Source: Ruminococcus sp. AF41-9 (lineage in GTDB: Bacteria; Bacillota; Clostridia; Lachnospirales; Lachnospiraceae). Taken from it: a stretch of 64,000 nt of DNA. Below the pieces are notes generated by a model. The model was given only the letters and a program-made list of their open reading frames with translations, had not been told where the DNA came from and searched no databases. This document shows, in pieces, positions 55,451 through 64,000 of this stretch (the first letter of the stretch is position 1; the number at the start of each line of letters is the position of its first letter). The stretch lies in the NCBI RefSeq assembly GCF_003477525.1, contig NZ_QUDO01000006.1:62001-126000 (forward strand), in the 5' to 3' direction. Position numbers and translations under genes: made by a program.

Positions 55451-56557
55451 TTATGCACATTTTTTATATATTCTTTTTCCTTCTTTCAGAATATTGACCG
55501 CCGCATTCACATCCCGGTCCATCCGGTTTCCACATTCGCATAGGTATATCCGTTCTGATAATGCCAGCTCTTTCTTCTTATGTCCGCATACGCTGCATAT
55601 CTTACTGGATGCAAAATATCTGTCTACTTTTATCAGATATTTTCCACGTTCTTCCAGCTTATATCCAAGCATGGAAAGGAACTGACCGTATCCGTTATCC
55701 TGTATCCCTTTTCCGAAATGCAGACCTCCGGCTATCCCCTTCAGGTTCAGATCCTCCACACATACTGCGTCATAGTCTTCTGCAAGGCTGTGGCTGAGCT
55801 TATGCTGGAAATCCTTCCTCTGATTCTTTATCTTTTCATGATATAAAGCAACCTTTTTCTTCTGTTTCTTATAGTTACGGCTGCCCTTTTCACATCTGGA
55901 AAGTTTTCTCTGTTCCCGGGCAAGCTTTTTCTCTGCATTCCGGTAAAACATGGGATATCCGGCTCTTTCACCGGTAGAAAATACACACATCCCATGCATG
56001 GCAAAATCCATCCCCAGGAATTTTTCCGCCTGTCTTTTCTCCGCTGTTTGGTTTTCACAGTCGAACAGCAGGCTGGCAAAATATTTTCCGGACGGTTCCC
56101 TGCTCACAGTCACTGATTTCAGCTTCCATCCCTCCGGGATCATACGGTGGAGTTTTATTTTTACCGGCTGCATCTTTGGCAGTTTCAGGAACCTGTCCTG
56201 CAGACAGATATTCCCATTTACCATATTCGTTGTATAGGATTTCCGCGAATGTTTTTTTGATTTATACTGCGGAAATCCCACTCCCGGTTCCCGGAAAAAT
56301 TTCCGGAAAGCCCCTTCCAGATTTAACTGTACATTCGCCAGCGCAAGAGAATCTACCTCTTTCAGCCATGGATATTCTTTTTTATATCCGGCCGGCGTAT
56401 TTTTCAGCATCTTTTTTTCTTCCTGATAATAACGGATCTTATCCGCAAGCATCCGGTTATAGAGAAAACGGCTGCAGCCGATTGTCTTCTCTATCTGGGT
56501 TATCTGTTCTTTATTTGGATAGATTCTTATTTTTACTGCCCGGTTTATTTTTCTCAC
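55451..56557 (-). mobile_element. tnpB: stand-alone TnpB (IS200/IS605 OrfB, RNA-guided nuclease)
   Basis: The RuvC-like active site is complete: Asp184 in LGMDFAMHGM, Glu268 in CVEDLNLKG and Asp349 in RMDRDVNAAVNI. The zinc ribbon has Cys321, 324, 340 and 342. At 368 residues it is full length, so it should be an active RNA-guided endonuclease. The start is GTG at 56557 with a poor ribosome binding site. No tnpA transposase is nearby, so it is an IS1341-type solo element that cannot move alone. Confidence 0.92.
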
Positions 56558-56902
56558 CCTGACTCTCTATATACTGATGGATTGTTTCAACAGGTACTAT
56601 ATTTCAAAGATTTCTTTTGCTCTCTCTGACATCTTATCGTCCAGCATCTTTCGGCTACATTTCATAACCATGATCAGCAAAAAACGCTGAATGAGAATTA
56701 TTATCTAAACCCATTATGTACACTCACTTATTGCTTATTTCGACCGTCCAAACTTCAAGAGCATATTGTTCTTTTTCTATTATAATATATTTATTGTGTC
56801 AGAACAAGTGTTTTGTGATTTTTTATAAATTTGAGCAGACATGCTCGAATGTGCAATTCATCCCCTCACCTATAGGTGAGGGAATTCTTACTACGGTTGT
56901 TA
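56558..56902. other. gap between TnpB and the Rpn gene
   Basis: No intact gene. A minus-strand frame ending near 56590 (KMLDDKMSERAKEIFEI) has no recognised family. It may be the left flank of the TnpB element; I could not define the left end. Confidence 0.35.
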
Positions 56903-56955
56903 AAATTTCAGGGAGAATACAACTTAAAAGAAGTTGCACTCTCCCTGTTTTCTAA
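56903..56955. repeat. hairpin repeat, family 3 copy 1
   Basis: TTCAGGGAGAATACAACTT pairs with AAGTTGCACTCTCCCTG, followed by TTTTCTAA. The same unit, more symmetrical, lies at 60175-60230. It may end the convergent side of the Rpn gene. Confidence 0.7.
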
Positions 56956-57007
56956 CATTACCATAGTTACATATTCCCAGCATTCGTAAGAAACTATCGT
57001 AATCTGG

Positions 57008-57829
57008 TCATACTTCCCTCATATTTTTTTCATTTTCTTCTTTCTGCACTTTTAGCACTTCCTGTAACGAAATACTGAACATTTCTGCTACTTCCTCTGG
57101 CGTTTTTCCACATAAAAGTGCACCTTGAATTTTTCCTTTTATCATTCCATCTTCTACCAACATCTGTCCTAATCTGGTCATCGCCACCGCCTCCTTAATC
57201 TCTTCCAACTCTTTTCCTGCAAGAAATTTATCTGCCAAAGTGTATAGCATTGCTAATGCCTTATCGGAATCTTCATTTGTTTGATATCTTGTCAGTAAAA
57301 TAGCCTCTTTAATTTTATCTTTTCTGGTTCTATCCCCAGACATTAATGGTGTTAATGATAATTCAGCATAATCTTCTTTCTCAAAATTTTCTCCTGCACT
57401 CATTTTGTTTTTCAATCTTTCTATAATCTCATCCGCATTTTTATTTTTCATATACACTGGCTTCACTTTATATGTATACAATCCACAGTCCAGCTCACCT
57501 TTCGTCTTGTCGATTCCACCAGAATAAATCACATAAGTAATAACCTTTTTCCCAGTCTTATGCGAATACATTGCTTCATATGCATGAAACCGTTGCAAAT
57601 CTTCCTCTTCTGAATTATTTGTCGTCTGGAATTCCACATGAATATACATATCCTGTGTTGTCAGAAATGTAAAATCCATAAACAAAGAATGTATTGTCAG
57701 TTCTACTAGTTCCGTTGATCCGGTATCGATATATTCATACTCGATTCCCAATATTTTTAAAATATGCTCTCGAAAATATCCGATTCCCATTTTCAGAAGC
57801 GCATCTTCATGTTTCGTGTTGTTTGTCAT
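57008..57829 (-). CDS. Rpn-family / PD-(D/E)XK nuclease transposase-like protein
   Basis: The N-terminal half contains the nuclease-like core: Asp in IHSLFMDFTFLTTQDMYIHV and the E-x-Q variant in HVEFQTTNNSEEEDL, then YEAMYSHKTGKKVITYVIYS. The C-terminal half is helical with an ALLCGKTPEEVAEMFSISLQ helix-turn-helix-like end. Rpn proteins promote recombination and some act in phage defence. At 273 residues it is a usual length. AAAGGAC precedes the ATG. Confidence 0.83.
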   Translation of the reverse strand: MTNNTKHEDALLKMGIGYFREHILKILGIEYEYIDTGSTELVELTIHSLFMDFTFLTTQDMYIHVEFQTTNNSEEEDLQRFHAYEAMYSHKTGKKVITYVIYSGGIDKTKGELDCGLYTYKVKPVYMKNKNADEIIERLKNKMSAGENFEKEDYAELSLTPLMSGDRTRKDKIKEAILLTRYQTNEDSDKALAMLYTLADKFLAGKELEEIKEAVAMTRLGQMLVEDGMIKGKIQGALLCGKTPEEVAEMFSISLQEVLKVQKEENEKNMREV

Positions 57830-58192
57830 GAGATAGTCCTTTCTTCATTATTCCATATTGTTATCTCATGTATTCTGAAAATTTTATCGAATCGTATTCT
57901 TTCGTTTTATCTTCTGTAAGTGGTAATATACTTTGCCACTCACCCTCTTTCGATTTTATTAATTTTATTGTATCAGATATTTATTATGAATGCCATGTAT
58001 TCCGCAGAATATAATTTCTTAATATTTTATAAACCATAGCACCTTCTATATCTATAACTATAGCAATTCCAGAAAATACTGCAAATAAGACAGTCCAACA
58101 CAGTGCAAATGACAAAGAAGATGTCTACCCCATATAAGTCCATCGGATGTTCGCAATTGAAACAGAGAACTTCCTTGATTCAATAAAAATCT
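57830..58192. other. 363-base gap without a gene
   Basis: AT-rich spacer between the MATE and Rpn genes. Near its right end is CGGATGTTCGCAATT, a motif also found in repeat family 2 at 53.4 kb. Nothing else is recognisable. Confidence 0.4.
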
Positions 58193-59530
58193 TTACCAGT
58201 ATCTATATTTTTTACGTTTAACCACAAGAAATACCAAAGTTACCACCACTGCCATAAACTCAGCTACAACAATCGAGCACCAGATTCCATTAAGCCCAAG
58301 AAGCAGCGGCAGGATCATTACGGAAGCGCATTCAAACAGAAGTGTTCTGAGGAATGAAATGACTGCCGATGTAAGTCCATCATTGAGGGCTGTAAAGAAA
58401 GCGGAGCCAAATATGGCAATCCCTGCGAAGATAAAGGAAACTGCATAGATTGAGAAACCATGCGCAGTCATATCCAGCAATGCTGCGTCATATCCTACAA
58501 AAATACCTGCCAGTGGCTTTGCCATAAGTTCTGATACTCCAAACATCAACGCAGATGAAATCAAAATCAATACAGAACTTTTTTTCAGCAAACTTTTCAG
58601 TTCTTTTGTATTCCCGGCACCATAATGATAACTGATCACCGGTGCAACACCTGTTGCATAGCCAATGAAAATTGCAATAAAAATAAAATCCACATACATG
58701 ATCGTACCATAAGCTGCCACCCCGTCTTCTCCTGCATATTTCATAAGCTGTGTATTATAAAGCATGCCGACGACGGACATAGAGATATTGCTCATAAGTT
58801 CCGAGCAGCCATTGGTGCAGATTCTAAGCAGTGCTCTGCCGTCCCATTCCGGTCTGACAATCCTTAAGCGGCTGGTATTTTTCCGGGCAAAATAAATCAG
58901 CGGAATAATACCTCCTACAATCTGTCCCAGTGCGGAAGCCATTGCCGCTCCGGCGATTCCCCACTGAAAAACAGCCATAAAAAGCGCATCACCAACCATA
59001 TTTATCACACCTGCAGTAACTGTCACAATCAATCCCAGTTTCGGCTTTTCTGCGGTAACAGCCAGGCTTGAAAATGCGTACTGTAACATAAGGAATGGCA
59101 ATGCTACGAGAATAATTCTTCCATATATAATACATTCTTCCAGCATCTCTCCTCTTGCTCCAAGAAATACGGCTACTGGTCTGAGAAAAATTATGCTGAT
59201 TGCTCCAATTACAATTCCACAGATAATCGTAGCCATAATAAGGAGCGAAAAAATTTTCTGTGCTTTCTCTTTCTTTCCTTCACCCATGATTTTAGCAATC
59301 AACGCACTTCCACCAGTTCCAAACATAAATCCCATAGCTCCGGTGATCATCAGAAATGGCATGATAAAATTTACCGCTGCAAATGATGTCTTTCCAACGA
59401 AATTTGATACAAAAAATCCATCAACTACACCATAGATGGATGTAAAGATCATCATAAGAATTGACGGTATTGTAAAACGGATCAGTCGTCTGTAACCGAA
59501 ATGATCCGAAAGCTGTATTGTCTGTTCCAT
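58193..59530 (-). CDS. MATE-family multidrug efflux transporter
   Basis: The protein has twelve hydrophobic segments in two related halves (first at LIRFTIPSILMMIFTSIYGV, second near ELMSNISMSVVGMLYNTQLM). The first-helix DGFFVSNFVG segment and the GTGGSALIAKIMGEGKKEKA loop are typical of the MATE branch near MepA. Such pumps export cationic drugs with sodium or protons. I use the ATG at 59530. It follows the MarR gene by about 110 bases on the same strand. Confidence 0.93.
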   Translation of the reverse strand: MEQTIQLSDHFGYRRLIRFTIPSILMMIFTSIYGVVDGFFVSNFVGKTSFAAVNFIMPFLMITGAMGFMFGTGGSALIAKIMGEGKKEKAQKIFSLLIMATIICGIVIGAISIIFLRPVAVFLGARGEMLEECIIYGRIILVALPFLMLQYAFSSLAVTAEKPKLGLIVTVTAGVINMVGDALFMAVFQWGIAGAAMASALGQIVGGIIPLIYFARKNTSRLRIVRPEWDGRALLRICTNGCSELMSNISMSVVGMLYNTQLMKYAGEDGVAAYGTIMYVDFIFIAIFIGYATGVAPVISYHYGAGNTKELKSLLKKSSVLILISSALMFGVSELMAKPLAGIFVGYDAALLDMTAHGFSIYAVSFIFAGIAIFGSAFFTALNDGLTSAVISFLRTLLFECASVMILPLLLGLNGIWCSIVVAEFMAVVVTLVFLVVKRKKYRYW

Positions 59531-59643
59531 TTTCCTATTTTCCTTTCTGTTGTTAGGTCCCATAATCTTATAGATGATTTTATAACAATTTTCTTTAAAT
59601 CTTTCCTCTGCTTATTTGACAGATTCCAGTAGTTCTTCCACTT

Positions 59644-60081
59644 CTATAAAGATTCGATTTCATTCTTTAAATCTGCATGATATCTTTCAGTCAGCTTAAG
59701 ATACAGGTTAATTTCTTCCTCCGTCCAATTGCTTAGCGCTTTACATTCAGCCTCAAATAGTCGTGCAGCTGTCTTGGAAGTATATGTTTTTCCTTTTTCA
59801 GTAAGATATACCATCTTCGATTTTCCATTACATTTTTCCAGATATACCGTTTCTTCATTTTCCAGTTTTCGAATTGCTGAATTGACTGTTTGTTTGCTGA
59901 TTCCCGATAATTTGTAAATATCATAGAGCAGACATTTCCCGTCATTCGTGTGAAGCATATAAAGAACAAACAGAACGCAGTCCGATACTCCCAGCTTTAA
60001 TGCCGCCTGATGATACAGGGAATCAATTTCTTCGTTCAGGCAGTTTATTTGATTAACTTTATCTTGAATTATCTCTGACAT
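59644..60081 (-). CDS. MarR-family transcriptional regulator
   Basis: The winged helix-turn-helix runs through residues 40-100 (LLYDIYKLSGISKQTVNSAI, then RKLENEETVYLEKCNGKSKM and VYLTEKGKTY). Terminal helices form the dimer interface. AAAGGAAAA precedes the ATG at 60081; the frame from 60111 would start inside the operator. Two palindromes in its promoter suggest autorepression and control of the MATE gene downstream. The inducer is unknown. Confidence 0.92.
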   Translation of the reverse strand: MSEIIQDKVNQINCLNEEIDSLYHQAALKLGVSDCVLFVLYMLHTNDGKCLLYDIYKLSGISKQTVNSAIRKLENEETVYLEKCNGKSKMVYLTEKGKTYTSKTAARLFEAECKALSNWTEEEINLYLKLTERYHADLKNEIESL

Positions 60082-60097
60082 TTTTATTTTCCTTTCA

Positions 60098-60148
60098 TGG
60101 TATGATTTCATACCAAAGTATAATAGTACGAAATCATACTATTGTCAA
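60098..60148 (-). promoter_or_regulatory. marR promoter with two operator palindromes
   Basis: TTGACA (60143-60148) and TATTAT (60120-60125) are 17 bases apart. Operator 1, ATAGTATGATTTCGTACTAT (60123-60142), fills the spacer. Operator 2, TGGTATGAAATCATACCA (60098-60115), is a perfect palindrome just after the -10. Both share the core GTATGA...TC.TAC. Confidence 0.88.
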
Positions 60149-60174
60149 TAGAGTGGCAGGCAAATATTCTGGTA

Positions 60175-60230
60175 AAAAATTTCAGGGAGTGTACAACTTA
60201 CTTAAAGTTGTACACTCCCTGTTTTTTAAT
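60175..60230. repeat. hairpin repeat, family 3 copy 2
   Basis: CAGGGAGTGTACAACTT pairs perfectly with AAGTTGTACACTCCCTG, followed by six T. It behaves as a plus-direction terminator and is near-identical in layout to 56903-56955. Confidence 0.8.
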
Positions 60231-60310
60231 ATTAGTATAGTTGCAGATTCTCTGCATTTAATAATTTTCTATATATACTTCAGAATTTGATACCTTATCG
60301 TAGCCAAAAT

Positions 60311-61467
60311 TTATTTGCAAAGCTCCTCAGCCATAGCCTCAATCTCTGCCTCATTTGCTTCGCTGAGTGAGGACATGATCTTTACATTGTTCTCGAGCCA
60401 TGTAATGTTTTTGCTCTTTTCGAACATTCCCTGCATTACTCTTGCCGCTGCCGGAGCCCAGCTTCCGTTTTCGATGAGTCCGATGGTGCGGTTCTGGTAG
60501 CTGCGTTCTGTCAGGTTTTCGATGTAAGTACGCATGAATGGGAAAATATCTCCGTTATATGTAATAGTTGCAAGTACAAGTTTGCCATAGCGGAAAGCAT
60601 CCTCTACTGCCTTTGCCATATCTTCTCTTGCAAGGTCGCATACGACAACCTTCGGGCAGCCTTTTTCTTCCAGTTTCTGTGCCAGAAGTTCTACTGCCTT
60701 CTTCGTATTTCCATAGACAGATGTATAAGCGATCATAACACCTTCGCTCTCCACTTTGTAGGAGGACCAGATATCGTATTTCTCAAGGTAATGTCCCAGG
60801 TTCTCTGTGAGGATCGGACCATGGAGCGGACAGATTGTCTGGATATCCAGAGTTGCGGCAGCTTTCAGGAGCTTCTGAACCTGTGCACCATATTTTCCAA
60901 CGATTCCGATATAGTAACGGCGTGCTTCGCGGTCCCAGTCTTCTTCTACGTCAAGTGCTCCGAATTTACCGAAACCGTCTGCTGAAAACAGAACCTTATC
61001 AGTGCTGTCATAAGTAACCATAACCTCCGGCCAGTGACCATCGGTGCAAATACGAAAGTCAGCACATGTTTTCCAAGTGTCAGGCTGTCACCGTTTGCAA
61101 CCACCAGCTTCTTTCCGTCCAGATTCAGGTTTCTGAAGAAATTTCCCATCATAGTGAAGGTCTTGGTATTTGCAACTACGGTTGTGTCAGGATATACTTT
61201 CATGAAGTTCTCGATATTTGCGGCATGATCCGGCTCCATATGCTGTACTACCAGATAATCCGGTTTCGCACCATCCAGGACTTTGGCTACATTTTCAAGC
61301 CATTCGTCTTTGAAATTAGCATCTACGGTATCCATAACTGCAATCTTTTCATCCATGATCACATATGAGTTATAGGACATACCGTTTGGCACTACATACT
61401 GACCTTCAAACAGGTCTACTTGATGATCATTTACACCTACATAATAAATATCATTTCCGATTTTCAT
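60311..61467 (-). CDS. fprA: flavodiiron protein (FprA/NorV type), interrupted by one missing base
   Basis: Flavodiiron proteins reduce oxygen or nitric oxide in anaerobes. The N-terminal metallo-beta-lactamase domain has HMEPDHAANI (HxExDH iron ligands) and FSADGFG and CPLHGP ligands. The C-terminal flavodoxin domain starts at GVMIAYTSVYGNTKKAV and includes TYNGDIFPFM. The two frames (60946-61467 and 60311 to about 61037) join if one base is added after GT at 61037, giving APMVHWPEVMVTYDS, which restores the His ligand. The joined 386 residues are normal. AAGGAGG lies before the ATG at 61467. Confidence 0.88.
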
Positions 61468-61663
61468 GATAAAATGTTCCTCCTTAGCGATATCCGAGCC
61501 GGTCAAATCCGGTTAAAAATTCCAATTTTTTATTTCTGAACCTATTATATCCACATTCATATCGTTCGTCAAGTCTCATACCTACTTATAAAATCAATTT
61601 CTCATCTATTTTATATAAAAATCTGGAAATACTTGAGAGTGTACTATTGCTACTTTTTTTCTT

Positions 61664-62530
61664 TTATTTCCCTTCAAAAATCTGAGCGATCGGTGAATCC
61701 GCGGACAGTATCACTGTTTTGTCCTCACCTTTCATAGATGTCTTCAGCGCATCCAGACTTCTCACAAAAGAATAAAACTCACTCCTGTCCTCTTCTCCAT
61801 AAGCCTGAGCAAGGATTTTCATATATTCCTGTTCGCCCTCTGCCTCCAGGATCTCTGCCTGTTTTTTTGCATCAGAAATCTGGATTGCTACTTCTTTGTC
61901 TGTTTTATTTCGAATCACCTTTGCTTCGGAGTTTCCCTCTGCCTTGTAAGTCGCTGCAATATTATCTCGTTCAGAAATCATTCGTTCATACACAGCTTCC
62001 TTATTATCATCCGGCAAATCCAGCTGCTTGGTTTCGAATTTGAGAAGTTCGATTCCATACTGATCCATGTTTGTTCCTATTGCCTCCATAACCATATCAG
62101 ATAGTTCTCCGTCACGGCTTGTAATCACCTGATCCTGTGACATACTGCTGATCGCATTTTTGGTGGCATTATACACAGCAGTATTAATTCGGCTCTCACC
62201 ACTTTCCACAGAAGAGTTTAATGTCTGTGCAAATTTAAGCGGATCGCTGATTTTCCAGAGAACATAGCTGTCGCTGATCATCGTTTTCTTATCTTTTGTA
62301 ATTACATCAGATGCTGCCAGATCATACAGCAATGTTTCCTTTGGCAATGACTGTGTACTCTCTATAAACGGAATCTTAAAACTGATTCCCGATGAGCTGA
62401 TCACCCTGTCAACCTTACCAAACTGACGGATCAGTTTGTATTCATTTTGCTGAGTTACAGTTACCGACGCTCCGACAGCTACAACCACTGCAGCCACACC
62501 AATTAATATTCCAACTTTCTTACCTTTCAT
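61664..62530 (-). CDS. hflC: HflC-like SPFH/band 7 membrane protein
   Basis: One N-terminal membrane anchor (VGILIGVAAVVVAVGASVTV) is followed by the SPFH core: NEYKLIRQFGKVDRVISSSG, TKDKKTMISDSYVLWKISDP, then a charged helix (RMISERDNIAATYKAEGNSE). HflC and HflK form a large ring that controls the FtsH protease in the membrane. At 288 residues it is full length. It follows hflK by about 85 bases. Confidence 0.92.
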   Translation of the reverse strand: MKGKKVGILIGVAAVVVAVGASVTVTQQNEYKLIRQFGKVDRVISSSGISFKIPFIESTQSLPKETLLYDLAASDVITKDKKTMISDSYVLWKISDPLKFAQTLNSSVESGESRINTAVYNATKNAISSMSQDQVITSRDGELSDMVMEAIGTNMDQYGIELLKFETKQLDLPDDNKEAVYERMISERDNIAATYKAEGNSEAKVIRNKTDKEVAIQISDAKKQAEILEAEGEQEYMKILAQAYGEEDRSEFYSFVRSLDALKTSMKGEDKTVILSADSPIAQIFEGK

Positions 62531-62616
62531 ATATTAGTCCTCTCCAAATTATATCTCTATTCTCCGTATTTCTTTTACTAAAACACCTTTTATATGAAAT
62601 ATTTTCTGTCATTTCA

Positions 62617-63638
62617 TTATTCGTTCTCAGAATCATTTACATTTTGTGTGTCCTGAGCAGGATCTGTGTTCAGTGTCTCTGTCGGATTCTCTGAACTGTT
62701 CCCTGTAAAAGAATCTAACGGCAGAACCTTCTGCACTCCATCTCCATTATCAATCACAATCTTCATTCCCGGCAACACATCTTCCATTGTCTCATAGAAC
62801 ATACGCTTCTTTGTGATCTCCGGATTCTTTATATACTCCTCATACATGGCATTAAAACGTGCAACCTCAGCTTCCGCTTCATTAATCCTTACCTGTTTCT
62901 GCGCCTCAGCATCCTGAATGATCTGGTCTGCTTCTGCCTCAGCCTCCGGCAGCTTTTCGTTTCTGTATTTATTGGCATTATTCAAAGCAGTTTCTTTTCC
63001 CTGCTTGGCAGTTTCTACTGCTTTAAATGCTTTCATAACTTCCTGTGTGGGCGGTTCTGAATCCTGGATTGTGATATTCACAAGTTGGATTCCCAGATTC
63101 TGTTCCTCCATCTGTTTCAGTATCATTTCTTTGATCTTGCTCTGGATTTCACCTTTTCCGGTTGTAAGTACTTCATCCACATCATAACTTGCGATTACTG
63201 TACGGATACAGCTCTGAGAAATATTTTTTAGAATATCTTCCGGTTCCTCAGAATTATAAAGATATTTTACCGGTTCTAAAATTCTGTACTCAACAAAGAA
63301 ATCTACATCAATAAAGTTATAATCCGAGGTAATCATAATGCCCTCATTCTCAACCACCGAATTATCTCCCATACTATATCCAATAGGAAATCCCTGGATC
63401 GTTGTATTTACTTTCTGTACGTTCTGTATAAAAGGAATCTTAAAATGCAGTCCTGTTTCTGCCACTGCCTTCGGCACTCCGAAAGTTGTCAGTACTGCCT
63501 GTTCCTGCTCCTGGATCTGATAGGTAGCATCTCCTGCAAGCCCTGCAATAATTACCAGCCTGCTGCTCCTATTACAATACGTTTCACATGTTTTCCCGGC
63601 TTCTGTAATTTTTTAAATGGATTTACTTTTTCGTTCAC
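62617..63638 (-). CDS. hflK: HflK-like SPFH/band 7 membrane protein, interrupted by one missing base
   Basis: The start is GTG at 63638 with GGAGG six bases before. It reads MNEKVNPFKKLQKPGKHVKR and IVIGAAG, then stops because one base is missing near 63559 (GG where GGN is needed). In the next frame it continues LVIIAGLAGDATYQIQEQEQ into the long SPFH domain (VNTTIQGFPIGYSMGDNSVV, then MKAFKAVETAKQGKETALNN). The C-terminus is acidic and Asn/Asp-rich. The missing base falls in the membrane segment. The frame from 63477 alone lacks the anchor. Confidence 0.88.
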
Positions 63639-63946
63639 TTTTCTCCTCCGTTTCACCATTTGGCATAAGTAAATTTTTTGCTTCTAAAAATTTCTGAAGA
63701 AAAGAAAAAGACTTTCATTTCAGACATAACATGAGCTCTTCTCTTAATGTCTAAAACAAAAGTCTTGCCGATTATATCATAATGCGGGCATTCTTAATCT
63801 GCCGTTCTGACGCATTTATGTACCATTTATAGGAAAAACAAGTCCAGTTCTTCATAACGATGGCCGCTACTCCCTTTTCTTTGAGCAGCATCATATCATA
63901 ACTATTTACAAAATGCAAGAAATATTTTTACGTAATCTCAGCAACA
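63639..63946 (-). other. gap upstream of hflK with a terminator
   Basis: A long imperfect hairpin (AAGACTTT...AAAGTCTT with AGACAT/ATGTCT) spans 63698-63768 and ends in a T-rich run on the minus strand; it terminates the gene to the right. A 40-codon frame at 63772-63894 has no ribosome binding site. No clear promoter was found. Confidence 0.6.
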
Positions 63947-64000
63947 TTATTCTGTATACATATTTCCATTTTCATCTGTCCAGGTTCCATCTCCATTGTC
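63947..64000 (-). CDS. C-terminal end of a gene entering from the right edge
   Basis: The minus frame reads DNGDGTWTDENGNMYTE and stops at 63947. The GDGTWTDENGN pattern resembles the ends of exported lipoproteins of this group, but too little is visible to name it. The terminator at 63698-63768 would belong to it. Confidence 0.45.
   Translation of the reverse strand, partial: DNGDGTWTDENGNMYTE

Noticed and set aside
63772..63894. 40-codon minus frame upstream of hflK
   Set aside because: No ribosome binding site and no family; it lies between a terminator and the next gene's end.

Overview
The window is 64 kb of a low-GC Firmicutes chromosome, most likely a gut Lachnospiraceae (Blautia/Dorea/Coprococcus type). 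This is inferred from gene content: LL-diaminopimelate aminotransferase, an archaeal-type non-discriminating AspRS with GatCAB, a glnA-ANTAR pair, luxS, a selenium-linked yedF/xdhC/hydantoinase group, FprA-type flavodiiron protein and small lipoproteins. No rRNA, tRNA or CRISPR array was seen. Most genes lie on the minus strand.

Layout. 1-21.6 kb is core chromosome: coaBC, a methyltransferase, a cyclophilin lipoprotein, luxS, an SH3 lipoprotein, a nucleobase/selenium group (xdhC, a dicarboxylate-type symporter, yedF, hydantoinase, a YheO/DauR-like regulator), ilvN-ilvC, a tyrosine phosphatase, an AEC transporter, a HAD phosphatase, an M18 aminopeptidase, a cupin, and the folate operon folE-HD-folP-folBK. 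21.6-46.1 kb is an accessory island: yolD-polY, VOC and deformylase-like genes, decayed DHH, IS66 and XRE remnants, then a six-gene operon (HTH, CoiA-like zinc protein, coiled-coil/degenerate AAA protein, unknown, 1.7-kresidue DUF1998 helicase, D12 adenine methyltransferase) that looks like a Druantia/DISARM-related anti-phage system. Beside it is a second module (PLD-helicase-DUF3427, NUDIX, small proteins), then VOC, GNAT, XRE, LURP-one and Fic genes between two 180-bp direct repeats. Scars of SDR, ParA and a conjugative-element protein lie among them. 46.2-55.1 kb is core again: dapL, aspS-gatCAB, glnA-ANTAR. 55.2-64 kb holds a stand-alone TnpB inserted next to a HicB-like scar, an Rpn-type nuclease, a MarR-MATE efflux pair, a flavodiiron protein and hflK-hflC.

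Four genes (the helicase 3' end, fic, fprA, hflK) each lack one base. Every lesion can be explained by shortening of a short homopolymer, so assembly error is as likely as decay. Small palindromic repeats built on GTTACTGTTCAC are scattered between core genes, and I found none in the island.

How genes work together. AspRS mischarges tRNA-Asn and GatCAB amidates it. The ANTAR protein beside glnA is a plausible antiterminator for a hairpin placed just after the glnA promoter. MarR probably represses itself and the MATE pump through two palindromes in its promoter. The island operon combines methylation (self-marking) with a large helicase, the usual arrangement of a defence system, but its function here is inference.
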